Shown one piece after another: positions 1 through 6,311 of a stretch of 8,052 nucleotides of DNA. Position 1 is the first letter of the stretch. The number at the start of each line of letters is the position of its first letter. The stretch spans positions 1-8,052 of the forward strand of contig DMPB01000133.1 in assembly GCA_003456175.1 (NCBI GenBank), read 5' to 3'. A program made the position numbers and the translations under genes. This stretch comes from Chitinophagaceae bacterium (GTDB lineage: Bacteria > Bacteroidota > Bacteroidia > Chitinophagales > Chitinophagaceae). Under the pieces are notes generated by a model. The model ran no database searches. It was given only the letters and a program-made list of their open reading frames with translations, and was not told the DNA's origin.

Positions 1-588
1 GTTAAAGAAGGGCTTCAGTTTGTGTTTCGCACCAAAGAGGTTTTGGGTGCCCTCAGTCTCGATTTATTTGCAGTGCTCTTAGGTGGCGCTGTTGCTATGG
101 TGCCTGTTTTTGCTAAAGATATTTTATTGGTGGGCCCAACCGGTTTCGGCTGGTTAAATGCTGCTAGCGATTTAGGTGCGGGAGCAAGTGTAGTGTTACT
201 CACTTTTTTTCCTATGCGGCAACAACAAGGAAAGAAATTGTTTTTTGCCGTCGCAGGATTTGGCATTTGCATCATCATATTTGCATTAAGCAAAGTATTC
301 TGGCTATCGTTTGTGGCATTGTTGGTAAGCGGACTCATGGATGGTATTAGCGTAGTAGTGCGTGGCACCATCTTACAACTAAAAACGCCCGACGATAAAC
401 GTGGGCGTGTTATGAGTGTGAACAGTATGTTTATTAATAGCAGTAACGAGCTAGGCCAATTCGAAAGTGGTGTTATGGCTCGTTGGCTAGGCGTTGTGCC
501 ATCGGTAGTGTTTGGCGGTTGTGCCACCATTGCGGTGGTAATATTCACTTGGTTTAAAGCTCCTGCCTTACGGCAAATGGAATATTAA
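1..588 (+). CDS. MFS transporter, EntS-like (MFS_3), C-terminal part
   Basis: The reading frame is open from the first base, so the true start lies left of the window; about 195 residues are visible, roughly the C-terminal half of a family usually a little over 400 residues long. It is a proton-driven major facilitator of the EntS/MFS_3 exporter branch in the inner membrane; the substrate cannot be read from sequence. Support: the stretch Val-Lys-Glu-Gly-Leu-Gln-Phe at the edge, then SLDLFAVLLGGAVAMVP, and the family-typical loop RGRVMSVNSMFINSSNELG at about residues 138-156, between hydrophobic segments at about 18-38, 50-70, 78-95, 98-118 and 160-185. The protein ends in Arg-Gln-Met-Glu-Tyr, and a copy of the dispersed 14 bp motif lies just before the stop codon. 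The next gene converges on it with only 10 bp between. Confidence 0.88.
   Translation, partial: VKEGLQFVFRTKEVLGALSLDLFAVLLGGAVAMVPVFAKDILLVGPTGFGWLNAASDLGAGASVVLLTFFPMRQQQGKKLFFAVAGFGICIIIFALSKVFWLSFVALLVSGLMDGISVVVRGTILQLKTPDDKRGRVMSVNSMFINSSNELGQFESGVMARWLGVVPSVVFGGCATIAVVIFTWFKAPALRQMEY
566..579 (+). repeat. Dispersed motif copy, CCTTACGGCAAATG (MFS 3' end)
   Basis: Exact match to CCTTRCGGYAAATG, ending 7 bp before the MFS stop codon. It is the only coding copy read in the frame TTA-CGG-CAA (Leu-Arg-Gln). In this frame the alternative T at the variable pyrimidine would create a TAA stop, and this copy carries C. Confidence 0.7.
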
Positions 589-598
589 CCAGCTGCTA

Positions 599-1720
599 CT
601 ACTCTACCCAATCGGCAATAAAAATATTGGTATCTCTAGTTCCTCCATTATTGCGATTACTACAGAATACAATCTTTTTACCATCAGGACTAAACATTGG
701 GAAGGCATCAAAACCCTTATCCCTACTGATTTTTGTGAGTCCACCACCTTGCAAATCTACTTGGTACATATTGAACGGAAAGCCTCGCTTATACTCGTGA
801 TTACTACAAAAAATAATATGCTTATCATCAGGCGTAAAGTTGGGAGCCCAATTCGCCTGACCAAAGTTCGTGATTTGACGAGCATTAGAACCATCGGCAT
901 TAGCCACCCACACTTCCATATTGGTAGGAGCAACAAAACCTTGCGATAATAATTTTTTATAATCATCTATCTCAGCTTGTGTTTTAGGTCGGCTAGCACG
1001 CCATACGATTTGCTTACCATCGTGGCTAAACCAAGCACCACCATCGTAACCCAAGGTATTGGTTACTTTTTTTTCTTTACCTGTTTTTAGATCCATCACA
1101 TATAAATCAAGGTCGCCATCTTTATCGCTACAATAAATCATTTTTTTGCCATCATAACTGAGGGTAGCCTCTGCATCGTACCCCTTAGCAGTGGTAAGTT
1201 GCTTTACAATTTTACCATCAGTAGTAGCCATAAAAATATCGAACGTATTATACAACGGCCATATATAGCGGTTGCCCAATTTTGCTTTGTCGGGCGGTGG
1301 CGGGCAATCATCGCCACCTAAATGGGTGCTCGCATAAATGATATGCTTACCATCGGGTAAAAAGTAAGCACAAGTAGTACGGCCCTTGCCTGTACTTACC
1401 AACTTCGGTTCAAATTTTTCAGTAGGTGTTGTAGGCACCTTACCGATATAAATTTGATCGCAGGGTATGCCCTCTTTAATACTTGTTTTTTGAAAAATTA
1501 AATACTTGGCATCGTAGCTCCAGTAAGCTTCTGCATTATCACCACCAAAAGTTAGCTGACGCACATTGGCAAAATGTTTTTCGCCTTCAAACTGCACACT
1601 ATCATTTACCGTAAGGGGCCTAACATCATTTGCCGTAAGGCTACGCAGTTTGATACTCGCAGTAGTAGTGGCAGCAAGCGCTACTATGCCTGCACACCAA
1701 TAAAATAATTTCATACACAA
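599..1720 (-). CDS. Exported TolB-like PD40 (WD40-like) beta-propeller protein
   Basis: A 373-residue protein with an N-terminal hydrophobic export signal (residues about 4-21, CAGIVALAATTTAS), predicted to act in the periplasm or at the outer membrane. After a linker it carries about six PD40 blades, with Asp-Gly-Lys type turns at about 68-77 (YDAKYLIF), 121-129 (LPDGKHIIY), 188-196 (SYDGKKMIY), 232-240 (SHDGKQIVW), 296-304 (TPDDKHIIF) and 344-352 (SPDGKKIVF). This fits a six-bladed TolB-like propeller. The segment PKTQAEIDDYKKLLSQG (245-261) is an insertion I recall from a broad bacterial PD40 family. No catalytic triad follows, so it is not a full prolyl peptidase; its role is unknown, perhaps binding or scaffolding. 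Met3 (position 1714) is an alternative start. The linker at 28-40 (LTANDVRPLTVND) is encoded by two copies of the dispersed motif. A good -7 box lies about 27 bp upstream. Confidence 0.88.
   Translation of the reverse strand: MCMKLFYWCAGIVALAATTTASIKLRSLTANDVRPLTVNDSVQFEGEKHFANVRQLTFGGDNAEAYWSYDAKYLIFQKTSIKEGIPCDQIYIGKVPTTPTEKFEPKLVSTGKGRTTCAYFLPDGKHIIYASTHLGGDDCPPPPDKAKLGNRYIWPLYNTFDIFMATTDGKIVKQLTTAKGYDAEATLSYDGKKMIYCSDKDGDLDLYVMDLKTGKEKKVTNTLGYDGGAWFSHDGKQIVWRASRPKTQAEIDDYKKLLSQGFVAPTNMEVWVANADGSNARQITNFGQANWAPNFTPDDKHIIFCSNHEYKRGFPFNMYQVDLQGGGLTKISRDKGFDAFPMFSPDGKKIVFCSNRNNGGTRDTNIFIADWVE
1603..1640 (-). repeat. Tandem pair of dispersed motif copies inside the PD40 gene
   Basis: On the minus strand CCTTACGGCAAATG (1640-1627) is followed by CCTTACGGTAAATG (1616-1603), with starts 24 bp apart. 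Both are in frame as Leu-Thr-(Ala/Val)-Asn-Asp and occupy the linker between the export signal and the first propeller blade. Both match the consensus exactly. Confidence 0.75.
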
Positions 1721-1746
1721 TAAAATTTGATGGTAACAACCTTACG

Positions 1747-1754
1747 CAAATGTA
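1747..1754 (-). promoter_or_regulatory. Probable -7 box (TACATTTG) for the PD40 gene
   Basis: On the minus strand the sequence reads TACATTTG, a perfect match to the Bacteroidota -7 consensus TAnnTTTG, ending 26 bp before the start codon at 1720. The TTTG half is part of the short motif copy at 1740-1752. No clear TTTG sits at the -33 spacing; the nearest is TTTA, 23 bp upstream, inside the motif copy at 1770-1783. Confidence 0.5.
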
Positions 1755-1784
1755 ATAGCCTCAAAATAACCTTACGGTAAATGC

Positions 1785-1792
1785 TAATTTTT
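1785..1792 (+). promoter_or_regulatory. Weak candidate -7 box for the TPR lipoprotein-rpe unit
   Basis: TAATTTTT matches TAnnTTTG at seven of eight positions and would place the transcript start about 20 bp before the ATG at 1822. A competing weak candidate (TACTTTC, 1809-1815) is closer to the start. No -33 element stands out, so this is tentative. Confidence 0.25.
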
Positions 1793-1821
1793 TACGTAAG
1801 TATGACGTTACTTTCAACAGT

Positions 1822-2622
1822 ATGAAAGCTTACTTTTACCAAATGAGATATGTATGTACGCTGCTGTTACTAGCACTTATAGCTTGCAATAACAATACGA
1901 TTGAAGAAAAAATAAATCAGTCTAAAGTAATTGATGCACTACAAGCGCAACTGAAACAATATCCTGATAGTGCAGGACTTTTGCTACAACTTGCCATGAC
2001 TTTCGATAGCATTGGTGCACCTGAAAAAGCCTTGCCCTTAATGCAACAAATGATTGCAAAAGACAGTAGTAATTTTGGGTTATGGTATGCCAAGGGACAA
2101 ATTGAAGAACATGCTGGCGATACGGTTAAAGCACTCGCAAGTTACACAGCAGCGGCACGCATCTACCCAAGTGCCGATGCATTACTATCAATTGCTAATT
2201 TGTATGCCGAACAAAGAAACAATAGAGCCCTCCTTGCGGTAAATGAAGTAGCTAAAATGAAGCTAGGCCGCGAATACGATGCCCACTGCCATTTTATTGC
2301 AGGTGTTTTTTATGCCAGAACAAAAGATACAAAGCAAGCCTTAGAACAGTTCGATGCATGTGTAGCCAACAACTATACTTACATGGAAGCTTATATTGAG
2401 AAGGGATTAGTTTTTTTTGATCAGCAACAATATAAACAAGCATTGGCTGTTTTTAGCTTTGCAGCCACTATTAACAATCGCTACGCCGATGCTTACTATT
2501 ATATGGCTCGCTGCCACGAAATGATGCAACAAAAAGACAGTGCATTACTTAGATTTGAGCAAGCACTTCAATTAGACCCAACATTAAAAGAGGCTACTGC
2601 GGCCATAGAACGCTTACGATAA
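1822..2622 (+). CDS. TPR-repeat lipoprotein
   Basis: A 266-residue protein with a lipoprotein signal: hydrophobic LLLLALIAC with the lipidated cysteine predicted at residue 22 and Asn-Asn-Asn after it, so it is likely anchored to a membrane facing the periplasm. The rest is helical and TPR-like: units about 52-84, 86-118, 120-150, 154-187, 188-221 and 222-255. The last reads YADAYYYMARCHEMMQQKDS followed by ALLRFEQALQLDP, a clear TPR pattern. TPRs bind protein partners; the partner is not evident. Met8 (position 1843) is an alternative start giving a shorter signal peptide; I keep Met1 because it adds the basic Lys2. Residues 138-141 (LAVN) come from a dispersed-motif copy. rpe follows after 30 bp on the same strand, so co-transcription is likely, with no known functional link. 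Confidence 0.85.
   Translation: MKAYFYQMRYVCTLLLLALIACNNNTIEEKINQSKVIDALQAQLKQYPDSAGLLLQLAMTFDSIGAPEKALPLMQQMIAKDSSNFGLWYAKGQIEEHAGDTVKALASYTAAARIYPSADALLSIANLYAEQRNNRALLAVNEVAKMKLGREYDAHCHFIAGVFYARTKDTKQALEQFDACVANNYTYMEAYIEKGLVFFDQQQYKQALAVFSFAATINNRYADAYYYMARCHEMMQQKDSALLRFEQALQLDPTLKEATAAIERLR
2232..2245 (+). repeat. Dispersed motif copy, CCTTGCGGTAAATG (TPR gene)
   Basis: Exact match to CCTTRCGGYAAATG with G at the purine position; identical over all 14 bases to the minus-strand copy in the UbiA-family gene (6703-6716), though the proteins are unrelated. It is read in frame as Leu-Ala-Val-Asn. Confidence 0.7.
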
Positions 2623-2652
2623 TATTAACACTACCATTCTAAAACACAAATT

Positions 2653-3300
2653 ATGGCAATTGTTGCACCTTCATTTTTAGCTGCCAATTTTTTACAGTTA
2701 CAAAGTGCTGTTGATTTGGTGAATCAAAGTGCTGCCGAATGGCTGCATATTGATGTGATGGATGGAATGTTTGTTCCTAATATTAGCTTTGGTATGCCAG
2801 TGCTGCAAGCATTACGCAGTGCAACTAGTAAAGTATGCGATGTACACTTAATGATAGAACAACCCGAACGCTATATCAACGATTTTAAGCAAGCCGGTGC
2901 CGATGTTATTACCGTACATATAGAAGCTAGTCGCCACTTGCACCGAACCCTACAACAAATCAAAAGTGTAGGCTGCAAGGCTGGTGTAGCCATTAACCCG
3001 CATACACCTGTTAATAGCATACAAGAAGTATTACACTTGGCCGATTTAGTATTGGTAATGAGTGTGAACCCTGGCTTTGGCGGACAAAAATTTATTACTG
3101 AAAGCATACAAAAAGTAGCACAACTACATCAACTCCGACAAACATATCAATATACATATTTGATTGAAGTTGATGGAGGTGTTACACTTGAAAATGCACC
3201 CTTACTAACCCAAGCAGGTTGCGATGTACTTGTTGCAGGAAGTAGCATCTTCAATGCCACTGATCCTACATTTGTAATTGATAATATGCATGCTTTGTAA
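2653..3300 (+). CDS. rpe: Ribulose-phosphate 3-epimerase
   Basis: A cytoplasmic TIM-barrel enzyme interconverting D-ribulose 5-phosphate and D-xylulose 5-phosphate in the pentose phosphate pathway. At 215 residues it is full length for the family. All signature stretches are present in order: APSFLAANF (5-13), WLHIDVMDGMFVPNISFG (30-47), DVHLMIEQP (63-71), GVAINPHTP (111-119), VLVMSVNPGFGGQKF (133-147) and VDGGVTLENA (173-182), then VAGSSIF (194-200). The expected metal ligands are His32, Asp34, His65 and Asp174; Asp34 and Asp174 are the acid/base pair, and the Gly-Gly and Gly-Ser loops near the C-terminus hold the phosphate. The start at 2653 directly precedes the conserved first strand. It lies 30 bp after the TPR lipoprotein gene and converges on the DUF5103 gene with 8 bp between stop codons. 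Confidence 0.97.
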   Translation: MAIVAPSFLAANFLQLQSAVDLVNQSAAEWLHIDVMDGMFVPNISFGMPVLQALRSATSKVCDVHLMIEQPERYINDFKQAGADVITVHIEASRHLHRTLQQIKSVGCKAGVAINPHTPVNSIQEVLHLADLVLVMSVNPGFGGQKFITESIQKVAQLHQLRQTYQYTYLIEVDGGVTLENAPLLTQAGCDVLVAGSSIFNATDPTFVIDNMHAL

Positions 3301-3308
3301 GCAGCCTT

Positions 3309-4589
3309 TTAAAAACCAACTCTTGAGTTTCTACTATTAACTGTAGTAATACCAATGAGTGCATCGTACCTATCGCCAAGGCCACGGTAATACACCAAAA
3401 TGGTATAATCGTTTTCAGTTTCCCAATAGTTGCCATCGGTATGAATCGATAAAATTTTGCCAGCACTAGCACTCGGTACAGTAACATAGTTGTACGTATA
3501 GTAACCTTGTTTTAGCAGCTGTGTTGTTTCATAAACACCTTCTGCAGCATTGTATTGCAGCTTGGTAGCGTTATTGTATTTGTAGTTGGTAAACTGTCCT
3601 GCCAAGTACACATCGTAACCAGCAATAGGTTGCTTACCCGATGGCACAAATGTGAATTTCACATTGGCATAATCGCCTTGCCACCAAGGATTGATTAAAT
3701 CGGTAGAAGCGGTTTGGCTAAACCCGTTATTATCTTGAAAAAATAAATAGCGCTGCGATGCACGCTCACCGTCAGGTTTTAAAGCCACTTCAAAAGGTTG
3801 TGCTTGCATATTAACACTTGCAACTCGTTCGCTTTGAAAACGAAAACTTCTTAAATCGGCCCAACGATACTCTTTGCCAGCAGGAAAAATCAAATCGAGT
3901 TCGGCATTGTACTCTAACGTTCCGTTACGGATAAAAGTGGGTTGAATACCAGTGATGGGATTATCCCAACGATAATTTTGTAGTACCACTACCTTTAATT
4001 GCTCTTTAGGATTCAAGAGTTGTAAGTTGAACTTAGAAATTACTAACTGAATTTTTTGGTGTGTTCTGAATATTTCAGGATTATAAGGCTGTTGTACTTG
4101 TGCACCTATATTCACAATAGGATCTACCACTAAAAATCGTTTGGTAAATAGCAACTTACTAGTATCGCCATTTTCAAACACTTTCAGCAAATAGTTACCC
4201 GCCTTACTGGGTTGTGCATTGCGTTCGGGCAATAATGCCTGATAGTGAATATAGTTGGTAGTAGCAATTGAGCTTGGCCGGTATTGTGTAATACGCGATT
4301 GTTGAAAGCCTTTGATATAATCAAACAAACCTAGCATTACTGGCTGCCAATTGGCATCGCACAATTCGTAGGTATAAAAATAATTACGTACTCGGCCGCC
4401 TAAATCATCGAAATGCAACTCCATGCTACCCACATCGCCTAAGCTAATAATTGGATATGAAAATGGATTATTCTGCCTAAATAGCTGTATGGTTTTGATA
4501 TTATCATTGTATACCCCATCGGGTTCGCGTTGAGCATTTACCGTAAGGTATATTACCGAAGTTATGAGGGCAAGCAACAATTTTTTCAT
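3309..4589 (-). CDS. DUF5103 family protein, type IX secretion 'plug' homologue
   Basis: A 426-residue exported protein whose signal peptide (MKKLLLALITSVIYLTVNAQ) ends in the Ala-Gln typical of Bacteroidota cleavage sites. The mature N-terminus runs through IKTIQLFRQNNPFSYPIISL (about 31-50) and LHFDDLGGRVRNYFYTYELC (about 58-77), then an aromatic- and beta-rich body with NPWWQGDYANVKFTF near 300 and YYRGLGDRYDALIGITTVNS near the C-terminus. I recognise this as the DUF5103 family. Its Flavobacterium johnsoniae member was seen plugging the SprA translocon of the type IX secretion system, so a periplasm-exposed role at the outer membrane is inferred. Assignment is by overall pattern, with no catalytic motif to check. 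No other T9SS gene is in the window. The signal peptide contains a dispersed-motif copy. The gene is divergent from the ABC permease. Confidence 0.8.
   Translation of the reverse strand: MKKLLLALITSVIYLTVNAQREPDGVYNDNIKTIQLFRQNNPFSYPIISLGDVGSMELHFDDLGGRVRNYFYTYELCDANWQPVMLGLFDYIKGFQQSRITQYRPSSIATTNYIHYQALLPERNAQPSKAGNYLLKVFENGDTSKLLFTKRFLVVDPIVNIGAQVQQPYNPEIFRTHQKIQLVISKFNLQLLNPKEQLKVVVLQNYRWDNPITGIQPTFIRNGTLEYNAELDLIFPAGKEYRWADLRSFRFQSERVASVNMQAQPFEVALKPDGERASQRYLFFQDNNGFSQTASTDLINPWWQGDYANVKFTFVPSGKQPIAGYDVYLAGQFTNYKYNNATKLQYNAAEGVYETTQLLKQGYYTYNYVTVPSASAGKILSIHTDGNYWETENDYTILVYYRGLGDRYDALIGITTVNSRNSRVGF
4535..4548 (-). repeat. Dispersed motif copy in the DUF5103 signal peptide
   Basis: The minus strand reads CCTTACGGTAAATG, an exact match. 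In frame it encodes Leu15-Thr-Val-Asn18, immediately before the predicted Ala-Gln cleavage region. Confidence 0.7.
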
Positions 4590-4617
4590 GCTACTAATTT
4601 AAGTATGTGTATGGTTC

Positions 4618-4630
4618 GCTTACGCAAATA
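4618..4630 (+). repeat. Short motif copy GCTTACGCAAATA between divergent genes
   Basis: A 13 bp relative of the one-base-shorter motif variant (compare CCTTACGCAAATG at 1740-1752). On the minus strand it reads TATTTGCGTAAGC and lies about 28 bp before the DUF5103 start, much as the 1740 copy lies before the PD40 gene. It may be part of the DUF5103 promoter: TTTATTTG matches TAnnTTTG at seven of eight positions. Confidence 0.45.
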
Positions 4631-4658
4631 AAATACCAAATTGCATTACGCAGCTATG

Positions 4659-4666
4659 TATTTTTG
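4659..4666 (+). promoter_or_regulatory. Candidate -7 box (TATTTTTG) for the ABC permease
   Basis: TATTTTTG matches TAnnTTTG perfectly and ends only 5 bp before the ATG at 4672. If used, transcription would begin at or next to the start codon, giving a leaderless message. There is no convincing -33 TTTG; an ATTG sits about 15 bp upstream, closer than usual. Confidence 0.4.
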
Positions 4667-4671
4667 AAGCC

Positions 4672-5904
4672 ATGGATGTATCGTGGTTTATAGCAAAGCG
4701 TATTGCACTGAAAAAACAGCCCTCTTACTCACGTTTTATTACACGTTTGGCTACTGCTGCCACCGCTGTAAGCGTAGCTGCTATGATTATAACATTGGCA
4801 TTTGTGAATGGTTTTCAAAAAACGGTTTCTGAAAAAGTATTTGGTTTTTGGGGTCATATTCGTGTACAACAATACGAGTCGGCAAAATCAATTGTAGCAG
4901 AAGAAACTGCCATATTACATGATCCGCTAGTGGTTACAACGGTGCAACAAATGCCTGGTGTAAGCCATGTGCAGAGCTTTGCTACTAAAAGTGCTGTAAT
5001 TCAATTCAATAAAGATATTGAGGGGGTTTTGCTGAAAGGGGTTGATAGTAATTACAACTTTAACAACCTGCAAGGTTTTTTAAAGGCAGGCCGTTGGCCT
5101 CGTTTTTCCGATAGTCTTTACAGTAAAGAAATCGCCATTAGTACGCCATTAGCTACTATGCTTGGGATTGCATTGAACGATACTGTAAAGCTTATTTTTA
5201 TTGGCAACACTTCTACCGATGCTCAGTTTAGAAAGCTACAAGTAGTGGGTTTGTATAAAACGGGAATTGATGCTTATGATAAGCTATTTGCCTTGGGCGA
5301 TATGCGGCTTATCCGCAGAATTAATCAGTGGGAACCAAATGCTATTGGAGGTTATGAGGTGTTCTTAAGGGATTACACACAAATGGATTCGCTGAATGCA
5401 AGGCTCTACGAACAATTACCCGGTACTTGGGTAAGCCGTACGATGCGTGAAATTTTTCCGAATATTTTCGATTGGTTGAATATTCAAGATGTGAATCGTG
5501 ATTTGATTTTTATTATTATGGGTGTGGTAGCTGTTATTAACTTAATTACCAGCTTATTGATACTTATACTTGAAAGGGTAAAAATGGTTGGCGTATTCAA
5601 AGCATTAGGTGCTACCAATTGGCATATTCAAAAAATATTTGTTTGGCAAAGTAGCTTCATAGCACTAATAGGTGTTGGTATTGGAGCTTTTATTGGGATT
5701 GGGCTTTGCCTGTTACAACAGCATTTTCAACTCATTCAACTCAACGAATTAGAGTATTACGTTAGTACGGCGCCAATACATATTATCTGGTGGCAGATAT
5801 TAGTAGTATGTATTGTTACTATGTTGATATGTTTTATTAGCTTATTGCTACCTAGTATGTTGGTAACGAAAATTAACCCTGTTAAAGCTATTCAGTTCCG
5901 TTAG
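4672..5904 (+). CDS. ABC transporter permease, LolC/E-FtsX family
   Basis: A 410-residue inner-membrane permease with the MacB/FtsX/LolC-E layout. One N-terminal membrane helix (about 27-47) follows the family-typical start FIAKRIALKKQPSYSRFI. A large periplasmic domain (about 50-275) comes next, then three C-terminal helices at about 278-300, 323-349 and 370-394. The cytoplasmic loop after helix two, ERVKMVGVFKALGATNWHIQ (301-320), is the coupling motif that contacts the ATPase, and the C-terminus NPVKAIQFR is characteristic. LolC/E proteins extract lipoproteins from the inner membrane for delivery to the outer membrane, and Bacteroidota commonly encode one such permease; the substrate here is inferred. 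No ATPase gene (LolD-like) is adjacent. The start is fixed by family alignment; the only ATG just downstream (4676) is out of frame. The stop overlaps the ruvX stop on the other strand. Confidence 0.9.
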   Translation: MDVSWFIAKRIALKKQPSYSRFITRLATAATAVSVAAMIITLAFVNGFQKTVSEKVFGFWGHIRVQQYESAKSIVAEETAILHDPLVVTTVQQMPGVSHVQSFATKSAVIQFNKDIEGVLLKGVDSNYNFNNLQGFLKAGRWPRFSDSLYSKEIAISTPLATMLGIALNDTVKLIFIGNTSTDAQFRKLQVVGLYKTGIDAYDKLFALGDMRLIRRINQWEPNAIGGYEVFLRDYTQMDSLNARLYEQLPGTWVSRTMREIFPNIFDWLNIQDVNRDLIFIIMGVVAVINLITSLLILILERVKMVGVFKALGATNWHIQKIFVWQSSFIALIGVGIGAFIGIGLCLLQQHFQLIQLNELEYYVSTAPIHIIWWQILVVCIVTMLICFISLLLPSMLVTKINPVKAIQFR

Positions 5905-6311
5905 TGTTGTGCCAGCCATTCTTGTAACATAATGGTGGCTGCAATTTGATCTACATTACCCTTTTGCCGTCGATCTTTCTTTTTCATACCCATAGCAATC
6001 ATACTTTGCGATGCCAGCTTGCTGGTATAGCGTTCATCTACCATTTCAACAGGTATTGTTGGAAAGTTTTTTTTCAGCACTTTCACAAAACCGTGTACCA
6101 TATAGGTAGCATCGGTAGCGCTATCGTTTAAATGCCTTGGCTCTCCAATCAGAATAAGCTCTACTGGTTCTTGTTGAATATAATGTTGTAAGTAAGTGAG
6201 TAATGTATTGGTGGGTACCGTAGTTAAAGCCGTAGCAATTATTTGCATAGGGTCGGTAACTGCAATGCCGGTTCGCTTTCCACCATAATCAATACAAATA
6301 ATTCGTGCCAT
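5901..6311 (-). CDS. ruvX: RuvX/YqgF family putative pre-16S rRNA nuclease / Holliday junction resolvase
   Basis: A 136-residue RNase H-fold protein, the normal length for YqgF. The family motifs are in order: IDYGGKRTGIAVTDP (7-21), LILIGEPRHLNDSATDAT (52-69), VEMVDERYTSKLASQ (88-102) and the C-terminal NVDQIAATIMLQEWL (119-133). The expected catalytic acidic residues are Asp8, Glu93 and Asp121, all present. The family is linked to processing of the 16S rRNA 5' end and, by fold, to Holliday junction resolution; it acts in the cytoplasm. The start codon shares a base with the stop of the upstream prenyltransferase gene (TAATG), suggesting translational coupling at the end of a three-gene operon. 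The stop codon overlaps the convergent permease stop by four bases. Confidence 0.95.
   Translation of the reverse strand: MARIICIDYGGKRTGIAVTDPMQIIATALTTVPTNTLLTYLQHYIQQEPVELILIGEPRHLNDSATDATYMVHGFVKVLKKNFPTIPVEMVDERYTSKLASQSMIAMGMKKKDRRQKGNVDQIAATIMLQEWLAQH

Larger units (their letters stand above)
1740..1799 (+). repeat. Intergenic cluster of one full and two short motif copies
   Basis: Three copies lie in the divergent region between the PD40 gene and the TPR lipoprotein: CCTTACGCAAATG (1740-1752, one base shorter than consensus), CCTTACGGTAAATG (1770-1783, exact) and the perfect 8 bp palindrome TTACGTAA (1792-1799). The first two start exactly 30 bp apart in direct orientation. With the coding pair at 1603-1640 this gives five related words in about 200 bp. 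Confidence 0.7.

Noticed and set aside
660..1360. Recurrent TTACCATC/TTTACCATCAG words in the PD40 gene, resembling the dispersed motif
   Set aside because: They encode the Asp-Gly-Lys turns of successive propeller blades and lack the CGTAAGG half, so protein repetition explains them.
3294..3310. Possible mini-terminator GCTT-tgt-AAGC then TTTT at the rpe stop codon
   Set aside because: A four-pair stem overlapping the stop codon is too weak to call a terminator.
2809..4653. Shared 11-mer GCATTACGCAG in rpe (2809-2819) and before the permease (4643-4653)
   Set aside because: Only two copies and only a partial match to the short motif; not clearly above chance.
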